DNA from: Curtobacterium sp. MCJR17_020
GTDB taxonomy: Bacteria; Actinomycetota; Actinomycetes; Actinomycetales; Microbacteriaceae
Assembly (NCBI RefSeq): GCF_003234365.2
Contig: NZ_CP126260.1
Span: 2,852,001-2,916,000, forward strand
DNA: 64,000 nt
Reading direction: 5' to 3'
The number at the start of each line of letters is the position of its first letter. Within the stretch, counting starts at the first letter, position 1. A program made the translations under genes and the position numbers. Below, piece by piece: positions 40,036 through 48,614 of this stretch. Under the pieces are notes generated by a model. That model made no database searches and was not told the DNA's origin. It was given only the letters and a program-made list of their open reading frames with translations.

Positions 40036-40077
40036 GAACGACGAGGCCGATGTCGTACGACATCGACCTCGTCGTTC
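40036..40077. terminator. convergent terminator palindrome
   Basis: A near-perfect 42-bp palindrome centred on GTAC near 40056: GAACGACGAGG (40036-40046) pairs with CCTCGTCGTTC (40067-40077), with CGATGTC/GACATCG inside. It is preceded by a weaker repeat with GAACGAC and GTCGTTC arms near 39962-40004. It lies between the CobW-like stop and the MHS transporter stop. Confidence 0.72.
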
Positions 40078-40108
40078 CGAGTCGAACGACCCGCGAGCGC
40101 CCCCGGCG

Positions 40109-41641
40109 TCAGCGCGCCGGCACGGCCTCAGCATCGGCGGCGTCGCGCGCGGCCCGGGCTGCGGCGTCCTGCGCGGCGAACGGCAGGTCGCCGAGGTCCA
40201 GGTGCGGGTTCGTGTCCTGCGTGAGCACGAGTTCCTTCGCCTCGGCCTCGGTCTCCACCGCCGGCATCGAACCCGGCAGCGGACGGCGCGAGGACTCCTT
40301 CATGCAGAAGACGCCGATCGCACCGACGACGCTCATCGCCATCAGGAAGTACGCGGGAGCGAGCTCGTCCCCGGTCACGGTCAGCAGCGCCTGCACGATC
40401 AGGGGCGTGGTCCCACCGAAGACCGCGATGGCGATGTTGTAGGCGAAGCCCATGCCGCCGTACCGCGTCGAGGTCGGGAACAGCGCCGGCAGCGACGCAG
40501 CCTGGTTCGACACCCACAGCGCGGTCATCAGTGCGAGCAGCCCGAGTCCGGCCAGCGTGGACCACTGCGCTCCGTGCCCGATCAGCATGAACGCCGGCAC
40601 GACGAGCACCACGGTCGTCGCGGCACCGATCCACATCACGACGCGTCGACCGAGCTTGTCGGACAGCTTGCCGGTGAGCGGGAGCATGACCGCCAGCAGC
40701 AGCAGCACCGGGATCGTCAGCAGCGTGCCGTCGAGCGGGGAGTACCCGAGCGAGTCGGTCAGGTAGGTCGGCATGTACGAGGTCAGGGCGTACCCGACGG
40801 TGTTCGACGCCGCGACGAGCATGATCGCGATGACGATCGGCCGCCAGTGGTCGCGCACCATCACGAGCACGTTCGCGGGACGCTCCCCGTCGAAGGACGC
40901 GCGGGTCTCGGACGCGGCCTCCTGCGCGGCCTGGGTCGCCTGGAACACCGGCGACTCCTCGATGCGCAGACGGAACCAGATCGCGACGACGCCGATCACA
41001 CCGGCCGCCAGGAACGGGAAGCGCCAGCCGTAGGCGACCATCGCGTCCTCGCCGAGGGTGATCTGCAGCACCGAGACCACGGTCGCACCGAGCGCGAAGC
41101 CCAGGTAGCTGCCGAAGTCCAGGATGCTCGCGAAGAACCCGCGGCGGCGGTCCGGGGCGTACTCGGTCACGAAGGTCGTCGCGCCGGCGTACTCACCGCC
41201 GGTCGAGAACCCCTGCGCCAGCTTCAGCACGACCAGCACGATCGATGCGAACACGCCGATCGTCGCGTAGGCGGGCAGCGCACCGATGAGGAACGTCGAC
41301 GCCGCCATCATGATGAGCGTCGTCGCGAGCACCTTCTGGCGCCCGATGCGGTCGCCGAGACGGCCGAAGACGATGCCGCCGAGCGGACGGGCGATGTACG
41401 TCGCAGCGAAGACACCGAGGCTGAACAGGATCTGCACGGCGGGCTCGGCGGTCGGCAGGAAGACCTTCCCCATCGTGACCGCCAGGTAGCCGTAGACACC
41501 GACGTCATACCACTCCATCGTGTTGCCGACGACCATGCCGCTCACCGCGCGGCGCATCATGCTCTTGTCGACCACGGTGACGTCGCTCTCGCGCAGACGT
41601 CGGTGCGGCCGGGTCGGGGTATGGCTGGGATCGGAGCCCAT
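40109..41641 (-). CDS. MFS transporter of the metabolite:H+ symporter (ProP-like) family
   Basis: A 510-residue MHS-family major facilitator with twelve helices. Markers are SGMVVGNTMEWYDVGVYGYL (about 34-53), GRLGDRIGRQKVLATTLIMM (about 92-111), FSTGGEYAGATTFVTEYAPD (about 144-163) and RRGFFASILDFGSYLGFALG. These fit ProP (proline/betaine) and KgtP (dicarboxylate) relatives. The C-terminal tail is long, acidic and Ala-rich, but I see no coiled coil of the osmosensor kind. The substrate is open. The gene stands alone. Confidence 0.88.
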   Translation of the reverse strand: MGSDPSHTPTRPHRRLRESDVTVVDKSMMRRAVSGMVVGNTMEWYDVGVYGYLAVTMGKVFLPTAEPAVQILFSLGVFAATYIARPLGGIVFGRLGDRIGRQKVLATTLIMMAASTFLIGALPAYATIGVFASIVLVVLKLAQGFSTGGEYAGATTFVTEYAPDRRRGFFASILDFGSYLGFALGATVVSVLQITLGEDAMVAYGWRFPFLAAGVIGVVAIWFRLRIEESPVFQATQAAQEAASETRASFDGERPANVLVMVRDHWRPIVIAIMLVAASNTVGYALTSYMPTYLTDSLGYSPLDGTLLTIPVLLLLAVMLPLTGKLSDKLGRRVVMWIGAATTVVLVVPAFMLIGHGAQWSTLAGLGLLALMTALWVSNQAASLPALFPTSTRYGGMGFAYNIAIAVFGGTTPLIVQALLTVTGDELAPAYFLMAMSVVGAIGVFCMKESSRRPLPGSMPAVETEAEAKELVLTQDTNPHLDLGDLPFAAQDAAARAARDAADAEAVPAR

Positions 41642-41794
41642 GTCTCTCCTCGAGGATCGTGACGAGCCAGCAGGGACCGGCTCGGGCCGGTGGAGACCGG
41701 CTCAGGAACAGCGAGCGACGTTACCGAGCAACCGAAATGTCATTGGCCGGTGATTCTCAGGCAGCGGCGTGTCACCCGAACGGGGGTGGGGCCC

Positions 41795-41820
41795 GATCCG
41801 CATGCGTCTGCGGATCCGCA
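41795..41820. promoter_or_regulatory. GATCCGCA hairpin upstream of the DinB gene
   Basis: GATCCGCA (41795-41802) pairs with TGCGGATC (41809-41816) around TGCGTC, and TGCGGATCCGCA (41809-41820) is itself a 12-bp palindrome. It lies about 32 bp before the DinB start in the 210-bp divergent gap. It might be an operator or an mRNA leader hairpin. The rest of the gap shows no clear feature. Confidence 0.4.
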
Positions 41821-41851
41821 AGGCTGAGTAACGAGGACATAACATCGGCGC

Positions 41852-42376
41852 ATGGCGATCGAACCCGAGACGAAGAGCTGGACCTGGGTCATCGAGGGCA
41901 CCTGCCCCGAGTGCGGCTACGACGGCACCACGGTGTCGATCCGCGACGTGCCGGGGATCATCGACGCGAACACGACCGCGTGGCCGACCGAACTCGGCCG
42001 GGCCGACGTGCGCGAGCGTCCCGACGACCACACCTGGTCGGCACTCGAGTACGGCGCCCACGTGCGCGACGTGCACCGGAAGATGAGCGAGCGGCTCGCA
42101 CTGATGCTCGCCGAGGACGCCCCGACGTTCCCGAACTGGGACCAGGACGCCACCGCGGTCCAGGACCAGTACGGCGAGCAGGACCCGGCCGTCGTCGTCC
42201 GGGAGCTCGGCGAGGCCGCACACCGGGCAGCGCGGGCGTTCGACGAGGTCCGTGACGACCAGCTCGAGCGCACGGGGCTGCGGTCGGACGGCAGCGCATT
42301 CACCGTCGCAAGCCTCGCGACGTACTACGCGCACGACCCCGTCCACCACCTGTGGGACGTGCGGCGCACGCACTAG
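41852..42376 (+). CDS. DinB superfamily protein
   Basis: A 174-residue DinB/mycothiol-dependent-type four-helix protein. It has DDHTWSALEYGAHVRDVHRK (about 52-71), a first metal-ligand-type His in AHVRDVH, and the late TYYAHDPVHHLWDVRRT with two further His (about 155-171). This His-rich pattern is common in the group that uses mycothiol or bacillithiol as cofactor. An N-terminal EGTCPECGYDGTTVSI segment (about 15-30) has one CxxC pair, which may bind a metal with a second chain or be only a rubredoxin-like remnant. The substrate is unknown. Confidence 0.82.
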   Translation: MAIEPETKSWTWVIEGTCPECGYDGTTVSIRDVPGIIDANTTAWPTELGRADVRERPDDHTWSALEYGAHVRDVHRKMSERLALMLAEDAPTFPNWDQDATAVQDQYGEQDPAVVVRELGEAAHRAARAFDEVRDDQLERTGLRSDGSAFTVASLATYYAHDPVHHLWDVRRTH

Positions 42377-42388
42377 ACGCGGCGACGG

Positions 42389-42433
42389 GCGGACGGGAGG
42401 CACGGTGCGGTCCCGCCCCGCGCCTCCCGTCCG
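42389..42433. repeat. GGACGGGAGGC-family palindrome, convergent terminator
   Basis: GCGGACGGGAGGC (from 42389) pairs with GCCTCCCGTCCGC (to 42433), with an imperfect GCGGtCCCGCc inner stem. It lies 12 bp past the DinB stop and 22 bp before the SorC stop on the other strand. Confidence 0.78.
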
Positions 42434-42455
42434 CTCGGTGGTCGCGGCAGACCGC

Positions 42456-43418
42456 TCAGGCGAGCGCGTCGAGCAGGGCGCGGGCCGTCGCGGCGTCCGA
42501 CACCAGCTCGTTGACGAGCCCTCCGCGCACCGCGCCGACGATGCTGCCGACCTTGGCACTGCCGACGGCGACGCCGACGGCGTGCGGCACACCGGACAGG
42601 ACCTCGCGTGAGGTCCGGACCATCCGGTCGCTGCCGGGGAACTCGATGGGCGAGCCGTCCGCGGCGTAGAAGTTGAGGCAGACGTCACCTGCAGCGTGGT
42701 CGAACGCGGCGTCCTCGACGGGGACGCCCCGCGCCAGGGCGTCGCGCGTCGGGGTCGGCGCCCCGATGCCGAGGATCGCGCCCTTCGCCCGGCCCCAGAG
42801 CCCGACGACGTGCTGGAAGGCCGGGTCCTCGTCGAGCGAGGACCGCATCGCGGGCGACGGCAGCGCCTGCGCGAACAGGAAGGCGGGGATCGCTCCGGAG
42901 TGCTCCGCGGCGGTCCGGGTGATCTCGTTCGTCTGGAACCACGGCATCGGGTCGGCCTGCCCGCCCACCGTCGGGACGAGCTGCACGCCGGGCAGGCTCG
43001 GCATGCCGGCGTGTGCGACGTCGTACACCGTGCGGCCCGACGACATCAGGACGGCGTCGCCCGGGACGAGCCCCATGCCCTCGACCGCTGCGGCGAGGGG
43101 TGCGGCGAGGTCGGCGCCGAGCGTGGCGGTGTGCGTGACGGCGGCCAGGTGCACCGCTCGGATGCCGAGCACGACCTGCAGCCGTTCGGCGAGCGCGACG
43201 GTCTCGTCCTGGAACGGGTCGACGACCTCGATGCGGACGAGTCCGGCCTTGCGCGCCTCGGCCACGAGCCGCGACACCGTCGGACGCGAGACACCGAGGC
43301 GCGAGGCGATCTCGACCTGGGTGGCGTCCTCGAGGTAGTACATCCGCGCCGCCTGGTACACGGTGTCGAGCGGGAACCGGGTCCGGGCACCCTCGGCGGC
43401 AGGGTTCTCGGCGGACAT
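42456..43418 (-). CDS. SorC family regulator of the polyol module
   Basis: A 320-residue SorC regulator: HTH at about 17-60 (QAARMYYLEDATQVEIASRL with GVSRPTVSRLVAEARKAGLV) and a sugar-binding domain (about 65-320) with GDAVLMSSGRTVYDVAHAGM and GAILGIGAPTPTRDALA. ATG 43418 (MSAENPAAEG) is used. Its stop lies 21 bp from a palindrome repeat. It is transcribed with the following SDR gene (start 44280, minus) and probably regulates the divergent alcohol dehydrogenase operon. The effector would be a tetrulose or its phosphate (inference). Confidence 0.9.
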   Translation of the reverse strand: MSAENPAAEGARTRFPLDTVYQAARMYYLEDATQVEIASRLGVSRPTVSRLVAEARKAGLVRIEVVDPFQDETVALAERLQVVLGIRAVHLAAVTHTATLGADLAAPLAAAVEGMGLVPGDAVLMSSGRTVYDVAHAGMPSLPGVQLVPTVGGQADPMPWFQTNEITRTAAEHSGAIPAFLFAQALPSPAMRSSLDEDPAFQHVVGLWGRAKGAILGIGAPTPTRDALARGVPVEDAAFDHAAGDVCLNFYAADGSPIEFPGSDRMVRTSREVLSGVPHAVGVAVGSAKVGSIVGAVRGGLVNELVSDAATARALLDALA

Positions 43419-43443
43419 GCGCCGATCGTATCCCCGGCACACC

Positions 43444-44280
43444 TCAGCGGATCGTGAACCCGCCGTCCACCCGGAGGTCGGCGCCGTTCACCATCGCGCT
43501 CGACTCCCCGGCCAGGAACAGCACCGCGGCGGCGATCTCGTCGGGAGTGGCGAAGCGGCCGGTGGGGATCTCGTCCTGGTGCCGGATGCCGTTCTCGTTC
43601 GCCCACGCGGCACGGCCGAGGTCGGTGAGGACCACCGTGGGTGACACGGTGTTGACGGTGACGCCGCGGCCGCCCCACTCGAGCGCGAGGACCCGGGTGA
43701 GTCCGATGACGCCCGCCTTCGAGGCGCAGTAGGCGGCGTGCCCGTCGATGCCCACGTGCGCGGCCTGCGAGGCGATGTTCACCACGCGCCCGTACCCGGC
43801 GGCGAGCATGTGCCGACCGACGGCCTGGGCGACGCGGAAGGTGCCGGTCAGGTTGACGTCGATCGTCCTCGACCAGGTCTCGGCGGACAGTTCGTCCGCC
43901 GGAGCGAGTGCGGCGATCCCGGCGCAGTTGACGAGCACGTCGACGCGACCGAAGTGCGCGACGACGTCGGCGACGGTGCGCGCCACGGACGTCTCGTCCG
44001 TCACGTCGCAGCCGAACCCGGCATGGAGGCCCGTGGCCGCGCCCGGTGCGTCGGTCGCGGCCGGCAGGTCGGCCGCCGCCGTCGTGGCGCCGTCCGCACG
44101 GACGTCGACGATCGCGACCCGCGCACCCCGTGCGGCGAGCGCCCGCGCGATGGCGTTCCCGATGCCGGAGGCGCCGCCGGTCACCACCGCGGTGCGGCCG
44201 CTGAAGTCGTTCGTCAGGTCGACGGTGTCCGGGCCCGGGCGCAGGGCTGCGGCGAAGTCGGTGGTGGTGCTGGTCGTCAT
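43444..44280 (-). CDS. short-chain dehydrogenase/reductase
   Basis: A 278-residue classical SDR. The cofactor loop is TAVVTGGASGIGNAIARALA (about 31-50), NCAG is in VDVLVNCAGIAAL (about 107-119), the catalytic Ser/Tyr/Lys lie in RVVNIASQAAHVGIDGHAAY with CASK (Y about 185, K about 189), and the C-terminal VNGADLRVDGGFTIR closes. Gly and Asp pattern suits NAD(H). By context it oxidises or reduces a polyol or ketose beside the zinc dehydrogenase. The N-terminal 25 residues are a Thr-rich lead. It is divergent from the dehydrogenase gene and upstream of the SorC gene. Confidence 0.9.
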   Translation of the reverse strand: MTTSTTTDFAAALRPGPDTVDLTNDFSGRTAVVTGGASGIGNAIARALAARGARVAIVDVRADGATTAAADLPAATDAPGAATGLHAGFGCDVTDETSVARTVADVVAHFGRVDVLVNCAGIAALAPADELSAETWSRTIDVNLTGTFRVAQAVGRHMLAAGYGRVVNIASQAAHVGIDGHAAYCASKAGVIGLTRVLALEWGGRGVTVNTVSPTVVLTDLGRAAWANENGIRHQDEIPTGRFATPDEIAAAVLFLAGESSAMVNGADLRVDGGFTIR

Positions 44281-44309
44281 GTTCGCTCCTTTGCGTCGGG
44301 TCGAACCTA

Positions 44310-44352
44310 GCAGAAATTGTGTTCTGGACAAACGTTCTGCGAGGTGTACAGT
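44310..44352. promoter_or_regulatory. candidate SorC operator and promoter of the polyol operon
   Basis: GCAGAA and TTCTGC flank 44310-44340, with CAGAA-n6-TTCTG at 44311-44326 and a direct repeat of GTTCTG 13 bp apart. A promoter can be read as TGGACA (44325-44330), 16 bp, TACAGT (44347-44352), followed by the dehydrogenase start at 44386. The operator would cover the -35 box. It lies between the divergent SDR and dehydrogenase genes. Confidence 0.5.
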
Positions 44353-44385
44353 CGTCGCCGAAGCCATCCAACGAAGGAGCAGCGC

Positions 44386-45516
44386 ATGTCGACGACGACC
44401 GAGAACGCGGCCACGACCGCCAACACGACCATCCCCACGACGATGCGAGCCGTCGTCGTCCACGGCCCGGGCGACTACCGGCTCGAGGAACGCCCCGTGC
44501 CGACGCCCGGCCCCGGCGAGCTCCTGCTCCGCACCGACGCCGTCGGCATCTGTGCGAGCGACCTGAAGTGCTACCACGGCGCCGCGAAGTTCTGGGGTGA
44601 CGAGAACCGCGCCGCCTGGGCCGAGACGGACCGCATCCCGGGGCACGAGTTCGTCGGCACGATCGTGTCCGGCGACGACGACACCCTGGCGAAGCGGAAG
44701 GTCTCGCTCGGGGACCGCATCGCGTGCGAGCAGATCGTGCCGTGCTGGGAATGCCGCTACTGCCTCGAGGGCGCGTACTGGATGTGCAACGTCCACGACA
44801 TGTTCGGGTTCAAGGGCTACGACGGCGCGATGGCCGAGTACGTGCTCGTCCCCGCCAAGGCCCTGACCCACCCGGTGTCGAGCGCCCTGCCCGGTCAGGT
44901 CGCCGCGTTCGCCGAGCCGCTGTCCTGCGCGTTCCACGCCGTCGAGCGGGGCGACATCAAGTTCGGCGACACCGTCGTGATCGCCGGCGCCGGACCGATC
45001 GGCCTCTCCGCGATCGCCGGTGCTCGACAGAAGAACCCGCTCCGGATCATCGCCCTCGACGTGGTCGAGGCGAAGCTCGAGCTGGCCCGCAAGGTCGGCG
45101 CGGACCTGACGATCAACATCGCCGAGGACGACGCCGTCGCCCGGGTCAAGGAGCTCACCGACGGCTACGGCGCCGACGTCTACATCGAGGCGACCGGCCA
45201 CCCGTCCGCGGTCCCGCAGGGGCTCAACCTGCTGCGCAAGCTCGGCACCTTCGTCGAGTACTCCGTGTTCAAGGACGCCGTCTCCGTCGACTGGTCGATC
45301 ATCTCGGACGACAAGGAGCTCGACGTCCGGGGCGCCCACCTCGGCCCGCACACCTGGCCGGCGGCGATCAAGCTGCTCGAGGCCGAGACCCTGCCGATGT
45401 CGGAGATCTGCACGCACCAGTTCCCGCTCGAGCGGTTCCAAGAGGCCCTGGACCTGGTCGGCGACTCCGCCGGCGCGAGCGTCAAGGTCTCGATCCTCCC
45501 GTCCCTGCAGGCCTGA
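44386..45516 (+). CDS. zinc alcohol dehydrogenase, tetritol (L-threitol/erythritol) dehydrogenase-like
   Basis: A 376-residue medium-chain zinc dehydrogenase. Catalytic zinc ligands are Cys in AVGICASDLKCYHG (about 50-63) and the His/Glu of IPGHEFVGTIVSG (about 84-96). The structural-zinc cysteines are in CEQIVPCWECRYCLEGAYWM with C following (about 113-133). NAD-binding VVIAGAGPIGLSAIAGARQK is at about 198-217. The kinase, isomerase and permease around it match mycobacterial tetritol clusters, so oxidation of L-threitol or erythritol to an erythrulose is the best guess. Sorbitol or other polyols remain possible. ATG 44386 has GAAGGAG upstream. Confidence 0.82.
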   Translation: MSTTTENAATTANTTIPTTMRAVVVHGPGDYRLEERPVPTPGPGELLLRTDAVGICASDLKCYHGAAKFWGDENRAAWAETDRIPGHEFVGTIVSGDDDTLAKRKVSLGDRIACEQIVPCWECRYCLEGAYWMCNVHDMFGFKGYDGAMAEYVLVPAKALTHPVSSALPGQVAAFAEPLSCAFHAVERGDIKFGDTVVIAGAGPIGLSAIAGARQKNPLRIIALDVVEAKLELARKVGADLTINIAEDDAVARVKELTDGYGADVYIEATGHPSAVPQGLNLLRKLGTFVEYSVFKDAVSVDWSIISDDKELDVRGAHLGPHTWPAAIKLLEAETLPMSEICTHQFPLERFQEALDLVGDSAGASVKVSILPSLQA

Positions 45517-45543
45517 GCCCGCCCACCCCTGGAGTCAGCAAGC

Positions 45544-46860
45544 ATGTCAACGACGACACAGCGCGCCACCGGTGCGCCCACGACCCCTCGCGCCGAGGGC
45601 CGCCTCGACCGGATGGGGATCCCCCGCCCGCTCGCCCTCGGGTTCGTCGCCGTCCTGGTCTTCATGACCGGGAACGGCGTCGAGTCGAACTTCATCACCC
45701 CGCACATGGTCGCGGTCCTCGGCAGCCCCGAGGCCACCGTCGCGACGATCGTCACCTTCTACAGTCTCGCCGCCCTGATCGGCAGCTACGTCTCCGGCGC
45801 CCTCTCCGACCTGATCGGGCCGCGCCGGGTGATGATCCTCGGGTTCGCCGTCTGGGTCGTCTTCGAGGTGCTGTTCCTGCTCGCGCTGAACATCGGCAGC
45901 GTGCCGTTCGCGGCCGTCGCCTACGCCGTCCGCGGCTTCGGCTACCCGCTCTTCGCGTTCGCGTTCCTGGTCTGGGTGAACATCACCACCCCGGTCGAGC
46001 GGAACGGTTCGGCGGTCGGCTGGTTCTACGTCGCCTTCACGGGTGGCCTGCCGACGCTCGGTTCCCTCTTCGCGATCGGTGCCATCCCGGTGTTCGGCGG
46101 CGGCACGATCGGCGAGACCGGCGCGATGGTCGCCTCGATCGGCCTGGTCGTGATCGGCTTCCTGATCATGCTGTTCGGCGTGCGGCTGCCGAACGGGTTC
46201 TCCCGCATCGCCCCGGCCGGCGAGAGCGCCTGGCAGGTGCTGACGAGCGGCATCCGCCTGACCGTCACGCGGCCGAAGATCCTGATGGGCTTCCTGGTCC
46301 GCCTGATCAACACCGCGCCCGAATTCGGCATGTTCGTCGTCCTGCCCGCCGTGATCGCGAACGAGCGCGGGTGGGGCCAGAGCCGCTGGCTGCTCATGAC
46401 CGTGTGCGTCTACGCGACGAACATCCTGGTGAACGCCCTGTTCGGCTGGGTCGGCGACAAGATCGGCTGGCAGCGCACCGTCAAGTGGTTCGGCATCGTC
46501 GGGTCCGCCCTCGGCCTCATCGCCTGGTGGTACGTCCCGCAGCTCGTCCCCGCCGGGTCGGACTGGGGCTACGTGCTCTCCGTCGTCGCCGGTTGCGTGT
46601 TCGGTTGCCTGCTCGCCGGCTTCGTGCCGATGGGCGCGATCATGCCGGCGCTCGCCCCCGAGCACAAGGGCGCCGCGATGGCGATGTACACGACGGCGGC
46701 CGGTGGCGCGGCGTTCCTCGGCACCGGTGTGGTCGCCGCGGTCTTCGCGCTCGGCGGTGGCGGTCAGGCCGCGACCTGGACGTTCGTCGGTCTGTACGCC
46801 TGCGCGTTCGTGATGATCCACTTCCTCAAGGTGCCGCAGGGCACCCGCACCTCCCACTGA
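45544..46860 (+). CDS. MFS polyol permease (CsbX/RbtT-like)
   Basis: A 438-residue major facilitator protein with twelve helices. LALGFVAVLVFMTGNGVESN with FITPHM (about 31-56) is characteristic of ribitol/arabitol-type permeases, and YVSGALSDLIGPRRVMILGF (about 79-98) is the MFS loop 2-3 motif. NALFGWVGDKIGWQRTVKWF is its second-half counterpart. It follows the dehydrogenase by 27 bp and precedes the kinase by 11 bp. It probably imports the tetritol used by the cluster. Confidence 0.86.
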   Translation: MSTTTQRATGAPTTPRAEGRLDRMGIPRPLALGFVAVLVFMTGNGVESNFITPHMVAVLGSPEATVATIVTFYSLAALIGSYVSGALSDLIGPRRVMILGFAVWVVFEVLFLLALNIGSVPFAAVAYAVRGFGYPLFAFAFLVWVNITTPVERNGSAVGWFYVAFTGGLPTLGSLFAIGAIPVFGGGTIGETGAMVASIGLVVIGFLIMLFGVRLPNGFSRIAPAGESAWQVLTSGIRLTVTRPKILMGFLVRLINTAPEFGMFVVLPAVIANERGWGQSRWLLMTVCVYATNILVNALFGWVGDKIGWQRTVKWFGIVGSALGLIAWWYVPQLVPAGSDWGYVLSVVAGCVFGCLLAGFVPMGAIMPALAPEHKGAAMAMYTTAAGGAAFLGTGVVAAVFALGGGGQAATWTFVGLYACAFVMIHFLKVPQGTRTSH

Positions 46861-46871
46861 AGGACTCCAGC

Positions 46872-48614
46872 ATGACCACGATCCACGACGCCCCCGACGA
46901 GTTCGCCGAGGACCAGCTCGCCGGCTGGCTCGCGCTCTACGCCGACCGTGTCCGCGGCGTCCACGGCGGCGTCGTCTCCCTGCCCACCGAGGGCGCCGAC
47001 CCCCAGGTCGCGGTGGTCGTCGGCGGCGGTTCCGGCCACTACCCCGCGTTCTGCGGGATCGTCGGCCCGGGGTTCGCCACCGGCGCCGTCGTCGGGAACG
47101 TCTTCACCTCGCCGTCGACCGCGCAGGTGTACTCGGTCGCCAAGGCGGCCGACCAGGGGAAGGGCGTCGTGCTGTCGTTCGGCAACTACGCCGGTGACAC
47201 GATGAACTTCGGGCTCGCCGCCGAGCGGCTGCGTGCCGAGGGCATCGGCACCCGGATCGTCGTGGTCACGGACGACATCGCGAGCGCCGACGAGGAGTCG
47301 AAGCGCCGTGGCATCGCCGGGGACTTCTCGGTCTTCAAGGCGATGGGTGCGGCCGCCGCCGCAGGTGCGTCCCTCGACGAGGTCGAGCGGCTGGGCAACC
47401 GGAGCAACGCGGCGACCCGCACGATCGGTGTCGCGTTCTCCGGGTGCACGATGCCCGGCGCGACCGAGCCGCTCTTCACGGTGCCCGACGGCCACCTCGG
47501 ACTCGGGCTCGGCATCCACGGCGAGCCCGGCATCGAGGACGTCCCACTGCTCCGCGCGACCGACCTCGCGGCGCTGCTCGTCGAACGGCTGCTCGCCGAC
47601 CGACCGGCGAACGCGGGCACCCGGGTCGCCCCGATCCTGAACGGCCTCGGCGACACCAAGTACGAGGAACTGTTCCTGCTCTGGGGACGTGTGCTCCCGC
47701 TGCTGCAGGACGCCGGCCTCGAGGTCGTCGAGCCGGAGGTCGGCGAGCTCGTCACGAGCCTCGACATGGGCGGCTGCTCGCTGACCCTGCAGTGGCTCGA
47801 CGACGAGCTCGACGCCCTGTGGCGCGCCGACACCTACACGCCCGCGTACCGCAAGGCGGCGGCGCCGATCGCAGCGTTGCTGCCGGCCGACGCCGTGGAC
47901 GACGCCGAGGACGAGGCGACGGTCGTGCCGGACGCGAGTGATGCCTCCCGGCAGGCCGCGCAGACGGCACGCGACGCGATCGAGGCGATCGACGCGCTCC
48001 TGCGGGAGCACGAGGAGGAACTCGGCCGTATCGACGCGGTCGCCGGCGACGGCGACCACGGACGCGGCATGGTCAAGGGGATCGGCGCGGCCCGGAAGGA
48101 GGTCGACCGGGTCGGCCAGGAGGCAGGGGTCGCCTTCGTCCTCGGACGCGCCGGTGACGCGTGGGCCGAGTTCGCCGGCGGCACCTCGGGAGTCCTGTGG
48201 GGTGCGGCACTCGAGGCCTTCGGACGGTCGCTGCGCGACGACCGCGACTCGTACAGGGGGTCCGACGTCGTGGAGGCCGCGCAGGCCTTCGCCGACTCGA
48301 TCGTCCACCTGGGCGGGGCGTCCCGCGGGGACAAGACACTGCTCGACGCACTACTGCCGTTCGTGGATGCGCTGCGGACCTCGGTGTCGGCTGGTTCCTC
48401 GCTCACCGACGCGTGGCAGGCTGCAGCGGAAGTCGCTCGTGACGAGGCCGACAAGACAGCCGACCTCACGCCGAAGGTCGGGCGTGCCCGGCCGCTGGCG
48501 GAGAAGAGCCTGGGGACACCCGACGCGGGTGCCACCTCGATGGGGATGATCCTCACGCGGGTCGGCGAGGTCCTCGCTGCCCGTGCGAACGAACTGGAAG
48601 GAACACACGCATGA
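46872..48614 (+). CDS. DhaK-DhaL fusion kinase of the erythrulose kinase type
   Basis: A 580-residue single-chain, ATP-dependent kinase. The DhaK domain (about 1-330) has VAVVVGGGSGHYPAFCGIVG (about 46-65), where GSGHYPAF instead of GSGHEP is the erythrulose kinase signature, and the substrate-linking His at about 216 in LGLGIHGEPGIEDV. The DhaL domain (about 365-575) has the ATP-site AVAGDGDHGRGMVKG (about 389-403), GGTSGVLWGAAL, and LGTPDAGATSMGMIL at the end. Such fusions phosphorylate D- or L-erythrulose at O4. It sits between permease and isomerase and overlaps the latter by ATGA. Confidence 0.85.
   Translation: MTTIHDAPDEFAEDQLAGWLALYADRVRGVHGGVVSLPTEGADPQVAVVVGGGSGHYPAFCGIVGPGFATGAVVGNVFTSPSTAQVYSVAKAADQGKGVVLSFGNYAGDTMNFGLAAERLRAEGIGTRIVVVTDDIASADEESKRRGIAGDFSVFKAMGAAAAAGASLDEVERLGNRSNAATRTIGVAFSGCTMPGATEPLFTVPDGHLGLGLGIHGEPGIEDVPLLRATDLAALLVERLLADRPANAGTRVAPILNGLGDTKYEELFLLWGRVLPLLQDAGLEVVEPEVGELVTSLDMGGCSLTLQWLDDELDALWRADTYTPAYRKAAAPIAALLPADAVDDAEDEATVVPDASDASRQAAQTARDAIEAIDALLREHEEELGRIDAVAGDGDHGRGMVKGIGAARKEVDRVGQEAGVAFVLGRAGDAWAEFAGGTSGVLWGAALEAFGRSLRDDRDSYRGSDVVEAAQAFADSIVHLGGASRGDKTLLDALLPFVDALRTSVSAGSSLTDAWQAAAEVARDEADKTADLTPKVGRARPLAEKSLGTPDAGATSMGMILTRVGEVLAARANELEGTHA

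Noticed and set aside
44724..46871. Plus-strand frame extending the kinase upstream through the dehydrogenase and permease
   Set aside because: The extension only reads the upstream genes out of frame. The kinase start at 46872 gives a family-length protein.
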